NCBI RefSeq assembly: GCF_004168205.1
Contig: NZ_RCYB01000025.1
Span: forward strand, 1 to 28,572
Reading direction: 5' to 3'
DNA length: 28,572 nucleotides
DNA from: Catenibacterium sp. co_0103
GTDB lineage: Bacteria; Bacillota_I; Bacilli_A; Erysipelotrichales; Coprobacillaceae
Shown: one piece after another, positions 7,078 to 13,940 of the stretch
Layout: each line of letters begins with the position of its first letter
Position numbering within the stretch: position 1 is the stretch's first letter
Translations under genes and position numbers: made by a program
The notes under the pieces: model-generated
Database searches by the model: none
What the model was told of the DNA's origin: nothing
Seen by the model: the letters and a program-made list of their open reading frames with translations, nothing else

Positions 7078-7388
7078 TGCATGCCATACTTATTATTCTT
7101 ACTGCCGCAATAGTCACACTTCTTATCCGTGCTCTTCCATTTATTGTATTTAGTAAACATACACCTGATAGTATTCTCTATTTAGGTAAAGTACTACCTT
7201 ATGCGATCATACCAATGTTAGTGGTGTATTGTTTAAAGAGTGTATCAGTTCTAAAAGCCCCTTATGGTATTCCAGAGCTCATAGCACTTATAGTAGTTGT
7301 ATGTATCCATAAATGGAAACATAGTACATTACTTTCTATTCTTCTAGGTACAATGACTTATATGTTTCTAATCCAGACTGTGTTCTAG
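7077..7388 (+). CDS. azlD: Branched-chain amino acid exporter, small subunit (AzlD family)
   Basis: A 103-residue, very hydrophobic protein with about four membrane segments and the AzlD-like ALPFIVF and GKVLPYAIIPMLVVYCL motifs. It works with AzlC as the small subunit of the exporter. The start overlaps the azlC stop by one base. Its last 21 bp overlap the end of the convergent gene on the minus strand, and no terminator separates the two. Confidence 0.92.
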   Translation: MHAILIILTAAIVTLLIRALPFIVFSKHTPDSILYLGKVLPYAIIPMLVVYCLKSVSVLKAPYGIPELIALIVVVCIHKWKHSTLLSILLGTMTYMFLIQTVF

Positions 7389-8234
7389 TCTTTTCATGAC
7401 CTCTAAGGGGAGATTATTCACGAGTACAGTATTACCATCATAGTAGTTGATGTAATCTGGACCTAGTGTAAATATACGTTCAAAAGGAATCGTACCCAAT
7501 GATCTTTCTTCTGTTGTAGAATAAAGAGCTATTTCATAATAATTACATTCTAGCTTCTCACCTGTTTCAGGATTCTGATACCCTACAGGGACCCATGGTT
7601 TATTAGGGAGTAAAGTAGGGCAGTCTTCAGTTAATGCATAGATGCCTTTAATACCCTGATCTGTCTTAAAGAATTGAGGTTTTGCATAATAATAGTCATG
7701 ACTTTGAAGTTCATGCATCCACGAAGAGAATAGATGTGGATTAAGAATAAACTGTTCTGCTTCATCCTTACCAATCACTAATGGCCACATTGTACTCATT
7801 AAAGTAAGAGAATCTGTTTCACCATTCACAATCTTTTCTGATACTTCTTTAATAACGCGATGATTGAAGGCAATAAGATCATCTTCCTGTGATAAGTAGT
7901 CATCTATATCTTCTTCTATACCATCAATAGTGACACTGCATTTCCAGTAACTAGTAATTCTTCTTAGACAGTTAAAGAAAGAACGCATTTCATCTGTAGT
8001 AGTAGGATTGAGTAAACGTAAGTTTAATTCATTCTTTTCTTCTTCATCCCATGAAATATTAAAACCTCTACCAATAGAATTTGGATTATAGAAGATCATA
8101 TTACCTTCCTGGTCATCACCCACCATTCTCATACCATCATTGATTCCAAAAGCCAATTCATCACCGACTATGACATCTAATGGAATAGTCTTTTTAAATA
8201 AACCCTTCTGTTTAATACATACATCAATAGACAT
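7368..8234 (-). CDS. DUF4299-like hypothetical protein
   Basis: A soluble 288-residue acidic protein. The N-terminus (MSIDVCIKQKGLFKKTIPLD) and the overall length resemble DUF4299 proteins of Firmicutes, which have no assigned function. No catalytic motif, signal peptide or membrane segment is visible. It follows the BRCT gene by 4 bp, with its AGGAGG site overlapping that gene's stop, so both are expressed as one unit. Its 3' end overlaps azlD on the other strand by 21 bp. The family call is from memory and moderate in certainty. Confidence 0.75.
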   Translation of the reverse strand: MSIDVCIKQKGLFKKTIPLDVIVGDELAFGINDGMRMVGDDQEGNMIFYNPNSIGRGFNISWDEEEKNELNLRLLNPTTTDEMRSFFNCLRRITSYWKCSVTIDGIEEDIDDYLSQEDDLIAFNHRVIKEVSEKIVNGETDSLTLMSTMWPLVIGKDEAEQFILNPHLFSSWMHELQSHDYYYAKPQFFKTDQGIKGIYALTEDCPTLLPNKPWVPVGYQNPETGEKLECNYYEIALYSTTEERSLGTIPFERIFTLGPDYINYYDGNTVLVNNLPLEVMKRLEHSLD

Positions 8235-8238
8235 CTTT

Positions 8239-8547
8239 CTATCCTCCTATGCATCTCATGAAGTCTTCTTCTGAGATAATCAAAATCTTTTCATCCTTCT
8301 CTCTTAAGTCTAAACCTTTTCTAATCTTAGTACCATACTGACCATACTTCCATGTTTTACTTTTTTCTCCACCAACAATTAAATAATCAGTAGCACGTGT
8401 AGGGGCACTTAATACAGTACCTCCATGACTGTAAATATAGTGAACTACATCACTTCTTCTCATAGAAGTAAATAAACCAGTGACCACAAACTTACCTGTC
8501 AAATCTATATCAAATATTTCATCAAAAGCGAAAGGGTAATTATTCAT
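8239..8547 (-). CDS. Stand-alone BRCT-domain protein
   Basis: The 102-residue product is essentially a single BRCT domain: LTGKFVVTGLFTSMRRSDV, the HGGTV turn, TDYLIVGG, KYGTKIRKG-like spacing and IISEEDFMRCIG at the end. Such domains bind DNA ends or nick-containing DNA in NAD-dependent ligase and in clamp-loader subunits. A free copy suggests a DNA-binding or adaptor role. I chose the ATG at 8545-8547, which has GAGGAA about 7 nt upstream; the longer frame to 8712 adds an implausible hydrophobic leader and would cover the divergent gene's start. It forms a pair with the DUF4299-like gene. Confidence 0.85.
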   Translation of the reverse strand: MNNYPFAFDEIFDIDLTGKFVVTGLFTSMRRSDVVHYIYSHGGTVLSAPTRATDYLIVGGEKSKTWKYGQYGTKIRKGLDLREKDEKILIISEEDFMRCIGG

Positions 8548-8596
8548 AACTATTCCTCTAAAAAAGATATACAATATATATAGGAGGGTTATCAAA

Positions 8597-9670
8597 ATGG
8601 TTAAAATCCTAAACATCGCATTATATATCATATTCATTCTTATACCAGCATTGTATTTTATATGGCTATTAAAACATGAACACCTAATTTTTAAAACATT
8701 TGTGGTTGTCATGGCTATTCTTTCTACAATCGGTATATTACTTAAATTTAACTTTAAACCTTATAATCATATCTTTACCATGTTCATACTAGTGTGTCAA
8801 TTTCTCACTATGTATATTTATATTCTTTTTATATGCGTATATCTGTATCGCTTCTCCTTTAAATTTGTGAAACGAAGACCATATCGTTTTGGAAATATCG
8901 TAGCAACTATGATTGCGATTACTCTTACAATTTCTGGTTTCCATTCTCACTATAATAAGAAAGAAGTCATCTATCATGTCACTGTTCCTAAGACATCTTC
9001 AGTATCTAAGTTAAAGATCTGTTTAGTCAGTGATCTACATTTGAGTTCTGGTACTTATATGAGACAGGTGAGAAAACTTGTAAAAACAGTGAATGATAAA
9101 CATTATGATCTTGTATGTTTTGCAGGAGATGTATTTGATGAAAACACACCGGATGCATTAATGAATCGTTCTTTACAAGAATTCAAGAATATGAAGAGTA
9201 CTTATGGAACATACTGGATATCTGGTAATCATGAATACTATGGTAAACATACAGACTTTACTGTCTTTGAAAAATACAACATACACTTTCTAAAGAACAC
9301 CTATGAAACTGTAGACAATACTTTTAATATTGTTGGCTTTACAGATAAAACATCTCATGATCACTATGAAATCAATAAAGTAATAGAAGGGATGGATACC
9401 TCTTTACCTACTATTACACTAGACCATAATCCTGAAAGATTTGATCAACATACATATTTCACTGATCTTCAATTATCTGGTCATACACATAATGGACAGA
9501 TTTTCCCAGGTAATATTATTCTTCATTATTACTATCAGAATTCATATGGTTTATCCCATTATAAGAACCATTATCTTCTTGTATCTGCTGGATATGGTTC
9601 ATGGGGATTCCCATTTAGACTTGGGACACAATGCGAATATGATACTATTTATCTCACCATGAGAAAATAG
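8597..9670 (+). CDS. Membrane-anchored calcineurin-like metallophosphoesterase
   Basis: The 357-residue protein begins with four or five hydrophobic segments (about residues 1-125), followed by a catalytic metallophosphoesterase domain. The five family motifs are visible in order: SDLHL (near 143), FAGDVFDE (near 173), SGNHEYYG (near 206), a histidine in LDHNPERF and LSGHTHNGQI (near 295). The architecture matches YkuE-type lipid/phosphate phosphohydrolases at the membrane, where some members remove headgroups from lipid intermediates; the substrate here is unknown. AGGAGGG lies 8 nt before the ATG. It is divergent from the BRCT gene with only 49 bp between starts. No terminator is apparent after it. 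Confidence 0.9.
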   Translation: MVKILNIALYIIFILIPALYFIWLLKHEHLIFKTFVVVMAILSTIGILLKFNFKPYNHIFTMFILVCQFLTMYIYILFICVYLYRFSFKFVKRRPYRFGNIVATMIAITLTISGFHSHYNKKEVIYHVTVPKTSSVSKLKICLVSDLHLSSGTYMRQVRKLVKTVNDKHYDLVCFAGDVFDENTPDALMNRSLQEFKNMKSTYGTYWISGNHEYYGKHTDFTVFEKYNIHFLKNTYETVDNTFNIVGFTDKTSHDHYEINKVIEGMDTSLPTITLDHNPERFDQHTYFTDLQLSGHTHNGQIFPGNIILHYYYQNSYGLSHYKNHYLLVSAGYGSWGFPFRLGTQCEYDTIYLTMRK

Positions 9671-9767
9671 TTTTACAAGAAATACACCTTTTTACACAAA
9701 ATATGTAAACGGATTCATAAATTCGCGAAAATTAACCTCTTTTGGTGTACAAATCTAAAAATAAAGA

Positions 9768-9796
9768 TAGACAAACCGCTTTCTTTCCTATATGAT
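9768..9796 (+). promoter_or_regulatory. Promoter of the PRD-domain gene
   Basis: TAGACA (9768-9773) and TATGAT (9791-9796) are separated by exactly 17 bp. The leader to the ATG at 9823 is only about 20 nt, so no RNA antiterminator or riboswitch fits in it. Confidence 0.7.
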
Positions 9797-9822
9797 AAGG
9801 GCACAAAGAGGTAGTGAAAAAA

Positions 9823-10488
9823 ATGGTCATGGAATTAGAAGAAAAATTTAAATTACGCAAAGCAGAAATCTTTGCGACAATCAAGACGTATGTGACTGAA
9901 GCAAACATGGATATCTCAGATACAGTAATAGACAACTTATCTATTCATCTTGCTTTATCAATTACAAGAGAATTATCTGGATCTTATATCGAAATGAGTT
10001 CATCTCAGATTGAACAATTAAAACAAGCCAACACTTATCAGATTTCACAGTTAATCGTCTATGATTTATCTAAGAAATATGATGTAAAAATTTCTGAAGA
10101 CGATATTTGTTATTGTGCGATGTATTTATCAAACATGACATTATTAGATTTAGACTTCTTTAGTGAATGCGATATTATTGATCAGGAAACTGAAAGCATT
10201 ACTTTAGAAGCCGTACAGGAAATCAATAACCGTTTAGGATTAAATTTAAAGAAGAATGATGATTTCTATCAGGGATTATCAATGCATTTCTATCCTGCAA
10301 TTCAGCGTTTAAAGAATGATGAACAGCTCCATGATAATGTATTAGCTGGCAAGATTAAAACTGAAAATGAAACAGAATATAAATGTGCAATGATTTTAAA
10401 TGATGTTGTAAAGGAACATTATCATAAATCATTTAATGAAGATGAATTGGCTTATATAGCATTACATTTCGGTACAGCATTAAGATAA
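9823..10488 (+). CDS. Orphan dual-PRD (PTS regulation domain) protein
   Basis: The 221-residue product consists of two PRD domains and lacks both the N-terminal CAT RNA-binding domain of BglG/LicT antiterminators and any DNA-binding, EIIA or EIIB domain. PRD2 is classical: LSMHFYPAIQRLKN with H155, and ELAYIALHFGTALR with H215, the usual sites of phosphorylation by HPr/EIIB. In PRD1, IHLALSITRE carries H42, but the second expected histidine is a tyrosine (Y101 in AMYLSNM). It could act by protein-protein contact with another regulator. I prefer the ATG at 9823 (GAGGT 10 nt upstream) over the GTG at 9814, which almost abuts that site. It is a single-gene transcript with its own promoter and terminator and no PTS gene nearby. 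Confidence 0.8.
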   Translation: MVMELEEKFKLRKAEIFATIKTYVTEANMDISDTVIDNLSIHLALSITRELSGSYIEMSSSQIEQLKQANTYQISQLIVYDLSKKYDVKISEDDICYCAMYLSNMTLLDLDFFSECDIIDQETESITLEAVQEINNRLGLNLKKNDDFYQGLSMHFYPAIQRLKNDEQLHDNVLAGKIKTENETEYKCAMILNDVVKEHYHKSFNEDELAYIALHFGTALR

Positions 10489-10493
10489 CATCA

Positions 10494-10517
10494 AAGGGAA
10501 CCTGTGGTTCCCTTTTT
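10494..10517 (+). terminator. Terminator of the PRD gene
   Basis: A perfect 9-bp stem (10494-10502 with 10506-10514) and 3-nt loop, followed by a short T run, begins 6 bp after the PRD stop codon. Confidence 0.85.
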
Positions 10518-10594
10518 CATTTGTACTTATCATAGACCTGTGATGCAATTGCATTATATCTGTTCCATTCATCATCATTAATAAAAATAGCTGA
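10517..10594 (-). pseudogene. Gene-tail remnant, copy A of a direct repeat
   Basis: Read on the minus strand this encodes the peptide end DEWNRYNAIASQVYDKYK followed by TGA, which looks like the C-terminus of a lost gene. A second, more decayed copy lies at 10957-11045 in the same orientation with roughly four-fifths identity by eye. I cannot name the parent gene. Confidence 0.5.
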
Positions 10595-10931
10595 TGACAT
10601 AATAAATGACACATTAAATGTTCAAAATGGTGCTAGTGACATAATAAATGATCAAGATGGCACCAATCACAAAATAAATATTCAAGATGGTACTGATAAC
10701 ACAATAAATAATCAAAGTGATGTGAAAGATGAGATAGAACTAACTATGGAAGAAATAAAAATACTAGAAATAATGAAAAATAAACCAGACATTACAATTA
10801 ATCAATTAACAGTAATATTGTCAGGTATTAGTAATAGAAAAATTACAAGAAATATTGTTATATTAAAGAAAAAAGGACTTTTAGAAAGAGTTGGTTCAAG
10901 GAAAAAGGGTTATTGGAAGGTTAAACGTTAA
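10536..10931 (+). pseudogene. C-terminal remnant of an AlbA_2/COG2865-type ATP-binding regulator
   Basis: An open frame without a usable start (only a GTG at 10722) encodes a low-complexity linker and then a winged-helix domain. The end, KITRNIVILKKKGLLERVGS followed by GYWKV, is typical of the C-terminal wHTH of RecG-like/AlbA_2 domain proteins, and LSGISNRKI precedes it. The N-terminal ATP-binding part is absent: upstream is the tail of an unrelated minus-strand gene. The linker is made of 10-residue repeats (see the repeat entry). I read it as a fragment left after deletion or recombination. Whether any peptide is still made from the GTG is doubtful, since no ribosome-binding site is visible. 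Confidence 0.65.
10590..10721. repeat. 30-bp in-frame tandem repeats (10-residue units)
   Basis: Three consecutive 30-bp units (10632-10661, 10662-10691, 10692-10721) and a fourth related unit with a 12-bp insertion (10590-10631) encode variants of (A/T)SDxINxQDG. They form the linker before the winged-helix domain of the remnant gene; similar repetitive INDT-type linkers are known in this protein family. Confidence 0.75.
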
Positions 10932-10956
10932 ATTAAAGGAGGAAAAAAAACTTGCT

Positions 10957-11045
10957 TCATTTGTACTTACCATAGACCTATGAGACAATCTAATTATACT
11001 CATTCCATTCATCTGCTTTAATAAACCTTTAATAAAAATAGCTGA
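10957..11045 (-). pseudogene. Gene-tail remnant, copy B of the direct repeat
   Basis: This is a decayed copy of 10517-10594 in the same orientation. It keeps the ATTTGTACTTA and CATAGACCT blocks at one end and TTAATAAAAATAGCTGA at the other. In the minus-strand frame the homologous peptide is now interrupted by two stops (DEWNEYN-stop-IVS-stop-VYGKYK). A short extra segment (around 11014-11026) is the main length difference. Confidence 0.5.
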
Positions 11046-11049
11046 ATTC

Positions 11050-11077
11050 TTGATAAAAATTCATACTATTATATAAT
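11050..11077 (+). promoter_or_regulatory. Promoter of the candidate small RNA
   Basis: TTGATA (11050-11055) and a consensus TATAAT (11072-11077) are separated by 16 bp. No ORF follows before the terminator at 11145-11172. Confidence 0.65.
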
Positions 11078-11083
11078 TTTATC

Positions 11084-11172
11084 GAAGGTAGAAATATCTT
11101 ATCAGTACGGCTCCTACCGACATAAAGGTAGGGCATTAAAGTATGGAAGGGAGAAAACCTTCCTTTTATTTT
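11084..11172 (+). ncRNA. Candidate small RNA of about 90 nt
   Basis: A promoter (TTGATA, 16 bp, TATAAT) and an intrinsic terminator bracket about 90 nt with no ribosome-binding site or ORF. Inside is a GC-rich hairpin, CCTACC (11113-11118) with GGTAGG (11127-11132), extended by two further pairs around a bulge (11110-11111 with 11133-11134). A GGTAG at 11087-11091 could compete for the CTACC strand. It does not match the SRP RNA tetraloop core, 6S RNA, tRNA or a common riboswitch as far as I can tell. It is on the plus strand and convergent with mnmE, so it is not a leader of any visible gene. Confidence 0.55.
11145..11172 (+). terminator. Terminator of the candidate small RNA
   Basis: Stem GGAAGG/CCTTCC (11145-11150 with 11158-11163) with a 7-nt loop is followed by TTTTATTTT. 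Confidence 0.7.
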
Positions 11173-11179
11173 CAATAGA

Positions 11180-11210
11180 AAAATCCTCTAGGTCATACCT
11201 AGAGGATTTT
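11180..11210. terminator. Bidirectional terminator after mnmE
   Basis: A perfect 13-bp stem (11180-11192 with 11198-11210) with a 5-nt loop is flanked by A on one side and T on the other. It directly follows the mnmE stop codon on the minus strand and can also stop plus-strand readthrough from the candidate small RNA. Confidence 0.88.
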
Positions 11211-12542
11211 CTATTTCCCTATACAAAATCTCTTGAACAACTCATCCAATAAATCTTCTTTAGCCTGTTCACCTAAAATCTCTTTTAAGTTCTCCCAGCT
11301 ATCATATAAATCAGTCACAATCAAGTCTGTAGGAATACCATCCTCCATTGCCTGAATCGCAACATTTAATGACTGTGAAGCTTTCTCTAATAACTGTACC
11401 TGTCTTTGATTCGCAAGTACCTGTGCCTGAGAATTAGTAATAGCACTAAAGTCAAACTCATCTTTAATATGTTGAATCAATTCATCTATATGATTCTCTT
11501 TAGCACTAATATGAATACCTTCTGTATCAATCACACAACCCTTATCAGACTTATTGATTAATACAATTCTATTCAATCCTTCAGTACGTTCTAATAGTTC
11601 CTTATCTTCTGCCTCTATTGGTCTAGAACCATCTAATACCACTAGCACTAAATCAGCCTGATCAATCAAAGATAAAGACTTCTTAACACCCATATGTTCA
11701 ATCTTATCTTCTGTTTCTCTAATACCTGCTGTATCAATCATATTCAATACAATATCATTTAATCGAATAGAACCTTCTACTACATCTCTAGTCGTTCCTG
11801 CAATATCGGTTACGATGGCTTTATCTTCTTCTAATAATGCATTCAATAAACTAGACTTACCTACATTAGGTTTACCTACAATGACAGTAGAAATACCATC
11901 CTTTATTAAATGCATATTTTTAGAACGATCAAGAATATCATCCATCTTCTTTCTTAAAGATACAGAACCAGGTAACAGCTTTTCAGCTGTTAGTTCTTCT
12001 ATATCTTCATATTCTGGATAATCGATATTTACTTCAATCTGAGTAATAATTTTAATTAAATCTTCTTTTAAGTCTTTAATGAAGTTTGTGATATTCCCCT
12101 GTATTCCTTTTAATGCTAGTTTGGCTGCCTGATCATTATTAGCTGTAATTAAATCACTAATCGCTTCTGCCTGGGATAAATCAATACGTCCATTTAAGAA
12201 TGCACGCTTAGAGAATTCTCCATGCTCAGCCATTCTCGCTCCTTTCTTTAAACATAAAGAGAGAACTTTATTCGTAATAAAAACACCACCATGACAGTTG
12301 ATTTCTACCATTTCTTCACCAGTAAATGTATGCTTTCCACGATAGATAGAAATAAGTACTTCATCTACTTTCTCTTCACCATCTACAATATAGCCATAAG
12401 AAATAGTTTGAGACTTCTTATTTAGATTACCTGTAAAAAAGCTCTGAACAAAATCAATACACCCTTTACCTGATATACGAATAATAGAAATAGCGGCTTC
12501 TAAACGAGATGTCGCAATAGCACAAATAATATCATCATTCAT
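11211..12542 (-). CDS. mnmE: tRNA uridine-34 modification GTPase
   Basis: MnmE, with MnmG, installs the (carboxymethyl)aminomethyl group on uridine 34 of certain tRNAs. The 443-residue product has the N-terminal folate-binding domain (DDIICAIATS start, CHGG near 83), helical segments, and an inserted Ras-like G domain: G1 GKPNVGKS (223-230), G2 TDIAGTTRD (245-253), G3 DTAG (270-273) and an NKSD G4. It ends with the conserved FCIGK, whose cysteine is required in the family. I chose the ATG at 12540-12542, 7 nt after AGGAGGT; the ATG at 12548 abuts that site. It starts just after the MATE gene stop. The usual partner mnmG is not adjacent in this window. Confidence 0.96.
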   Translation of the reverse strand: MNDDIICAIATSRLEAAISIIRISGKGCIDFVQSFFTGNLNKKSQTISYGYIVDGEEKVDEVLISIYRGKHTFTGEEMVEINCHGGVFITNKVLSLCLKKGARMAEHGEFSKRAFLNGRIDLSQAEAISDLITANNDQAAKLALKGIQGNITNFIKDLKEDLIKIITQIEVNIDYPEYEDIEELTAEKLLPGSVSLRKKMDDILDRSKNMHLIKDGISTVIVGKPNVGKSSLLNALLEEDKAIVTDIAGTTRDVVEGSIRLNDIVLNMIDTAGIRETEDKIEHMGVKKSLSLIDQADLVLVVLDGSRPIEAEDKELLERTEGLNRIVLINKSDKGCVIDTEGIHISAKENHIDELIQHIKDEFDFSAITNSQAQVLANQRQVQLLEKASQSLNVAIQAMEDGIPTDLIVTDLYDSWENLKEILGEQAKEDLLDELFKRFCIGK

Positions 12543-12544
12543 AA

Positions 12545-13876
12545 TCATACCTCCTTAAGTGTTCTTTTCTTATACTTATAGAACCAAATAAAATTAACCA
12601 GACCTTTAATAATACCTGAGAAAGAAATAACCCACCAGATACCATTTAAATGGAATGTATTTAAGATTAATAAAATAGCAGGAATACGTCCTAAAGTGAA
12701 TATAATGCTGGTGATAGAAGGAGGAATTGTTTCTCCTAATCCACTAAAGGCTCCAGAAATCATTAATTCTAGAATCATAAATGTTTCAGATAGACCTACA
12801 ATACGTAGATAGTTTTCTCCAATTTGAGTTACCATTAAATCATCAGTAAAGAAGCCATAAATCACATGAGGGAAGAAGACCATCAAGCTTGTACATACAA
12901 TACCCCATAGTATAGAGAATACGAGCATTGTATGATATCCTTTCTCTACACGATCATACTTACCAGCTCCATAGTTCTGACTAATAAACGCATTAATAGA
13001 TGTCTGGAATCCAGTCGCCATACACCAAGAAATATTTTCTACCTGTGTACCTACCTTCTGTGCTGCAACAGCTGCATCTCCAAACTCAGCTACAAAAGCA
13101 GCGACTACCATTGAACATACAGAAAATAACATACTCTGTAACCCTAATGGAAAACCAATTCTAAGTATATTCCTATAATAAAACTTTGAATAAACCTTCT
13201 TCAATGAAATATGTTTAAGTAATGTATTCTTCTTAAAGTTATGTCTCATAAATAATAGGAATACAGAAACTTGAGCTAATACTGTGGCAAGTGCTGCACC
13301 TACAACACCTAGATCACATACAAAGATAAAAAATGGGTCTAAAACAATATTCAATAACAAACCAACACTATTACACTGGAATGGTGTCTGACTATCACCA
13401 GAGGCATTTAAGATACCCGTCATAATAATATTTAAGAAGTTAAAGATAATCAAACCACATGTAATACGTAAATAGTTAATAGCCTGATTAATAGTGGCTT
13501 GTGATGATAAGCCAAATAATCCAATAAAGAAACTTGAAAATACAACTGTACAGAAAGAGAATAATAGTGCGAATATAATCCCTAACTGAATCGCAGTTGA
13601 AGCATAATCTGTAGCTGCGTCTTGATTACCTGCACCTAATGAATGTCCTGTTTTGACTTGTCCACCCTGTGTCGCAATCATTGCGAGTCCCTGCGATAAC
13701 CAGCTAAACATACCTGCTACACCAACTGCCGCAATAGAGGAAGCACCAAGCTTTCCAATCCAAAGCATATCAATCAGTGCATAGGCCATTTCTAGAAATG
13801 ATGTACCAATAATAGGTAGTGTTAATTTTATAAGAAGAGGAACGATACGTCCTTCTAATAAATTCAATTTTTTCAT
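12545..13876 (-). CDS. MATE-family multidrug/cation antiporter
   Basis: An integral membrane protein of 443 residues with about 12 hydrophobic segments in the MATE pattern. It starts LNLLEGRIVPLLIKLTLPII, has IDMLWIGKLGASSIAAVGVA near residue 45 and the second-half equivalent GDAAVAAQKVGTQVENISW near residue 270. MATE proteins export cationic drugs and metabolites with Na+ or H+. The start at 13874-13876 follows AGGAAGGGAG; the longer frame to 13951 would run through the jag terminator. It lies between jag and mnmE, where most Firmicutes have none. A terminator separates it from jag and I see no strong promoter in the 35-bp gap, so it may rely on readthrough. Confidence 0.9.
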   Translation of the reverse strand: MKKLNLLEGRIVPLLIKLTLPIIGTSFLEMAYALIDMLWIGKLGASSIAAVGVAGMFSWLSQGLAMIATQGGQVKTGHSLGAGNQDAATDYASTAIQLGIIFALLFSFCTVVFSSFFIGLFGLSSQATINQAINYLRITCGLIIFNFLNIIMTGILNASGDSQTPFQCNSVGLLLNIVLDPFFIFVCDLGVVGAALATVLAQVSVFLLFMRHNFKKNTLLKHISLKKVYSKFYYRNILRIGFPLGLQSMLFSVCSMVVAAFVAEFGDAAVAAQKVGTQVENISWCMATGFQTSINAFISQNYGAGKYDRVEKGYHTMLVFSILWGIVCTSLMVFFPHVIYGFFTDDLMVTQIGENYLRIVGLSETFMILELMISGAFSGLGETIPPSITSIIFTLGRIPAILLILNTFHLNGIWWVISFSGIIKGLVNFIWFYKYKKRTLKEV

Positions 13877-13914
13877 GTACTTCTCCCTTCCTATCCATTC
13901 TATCAAAAGAATGT

Positions 13915-13938
13915 AAAAAAAAGAAGGCAGAGCCTTCT
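13915..13938 (-). terminator. Terminator after jag
   Basis: Stem AGAAGGC/GCCTTCT (13922-13928 with 13932-13938) with a 3-nt loop is followed on the minus strand by seven or eight U (13915-13922). It lies 2 bp after the jag stop codon and ends the rpmH-rnpA-yidC-jag transcript, at least partly. Confidence 0.85.
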
Positions 13939-13940
13939 CT

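Noticed and set aside
8239..8712. Longer BRCT frame starting at 8712
   Set aside because: The extra 55 residues have no ribosome-binding site and run across the start and ribosome-binding site of the divergent phosphoesterase; the ATG at 8547 has a good site.
9722..9729. TTCGCGAA palindrome upstream of the PRD gene as an operator
   Set aside because: It is a single 8-bp palindrome with no second copy and lies about 40 bp upstream of the -35; too little to support a regulatory site.
10722..10931. Independent small winged-helix regulator starting at GTG 10722
   Set aside because: The open frame and its peptide repeats continue upstream of the GTG, no ribosome-binding site precedes it, and the sequence fits the C-terminal end of a larger family.
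11084..11172. SRP RNA, 6S RNA or a known riboswitch
   Set aside because: The SRP GGAA-loop core is absent, the length is far short for 6S RNA, and no downstream gene exists for a riboswitch to control.
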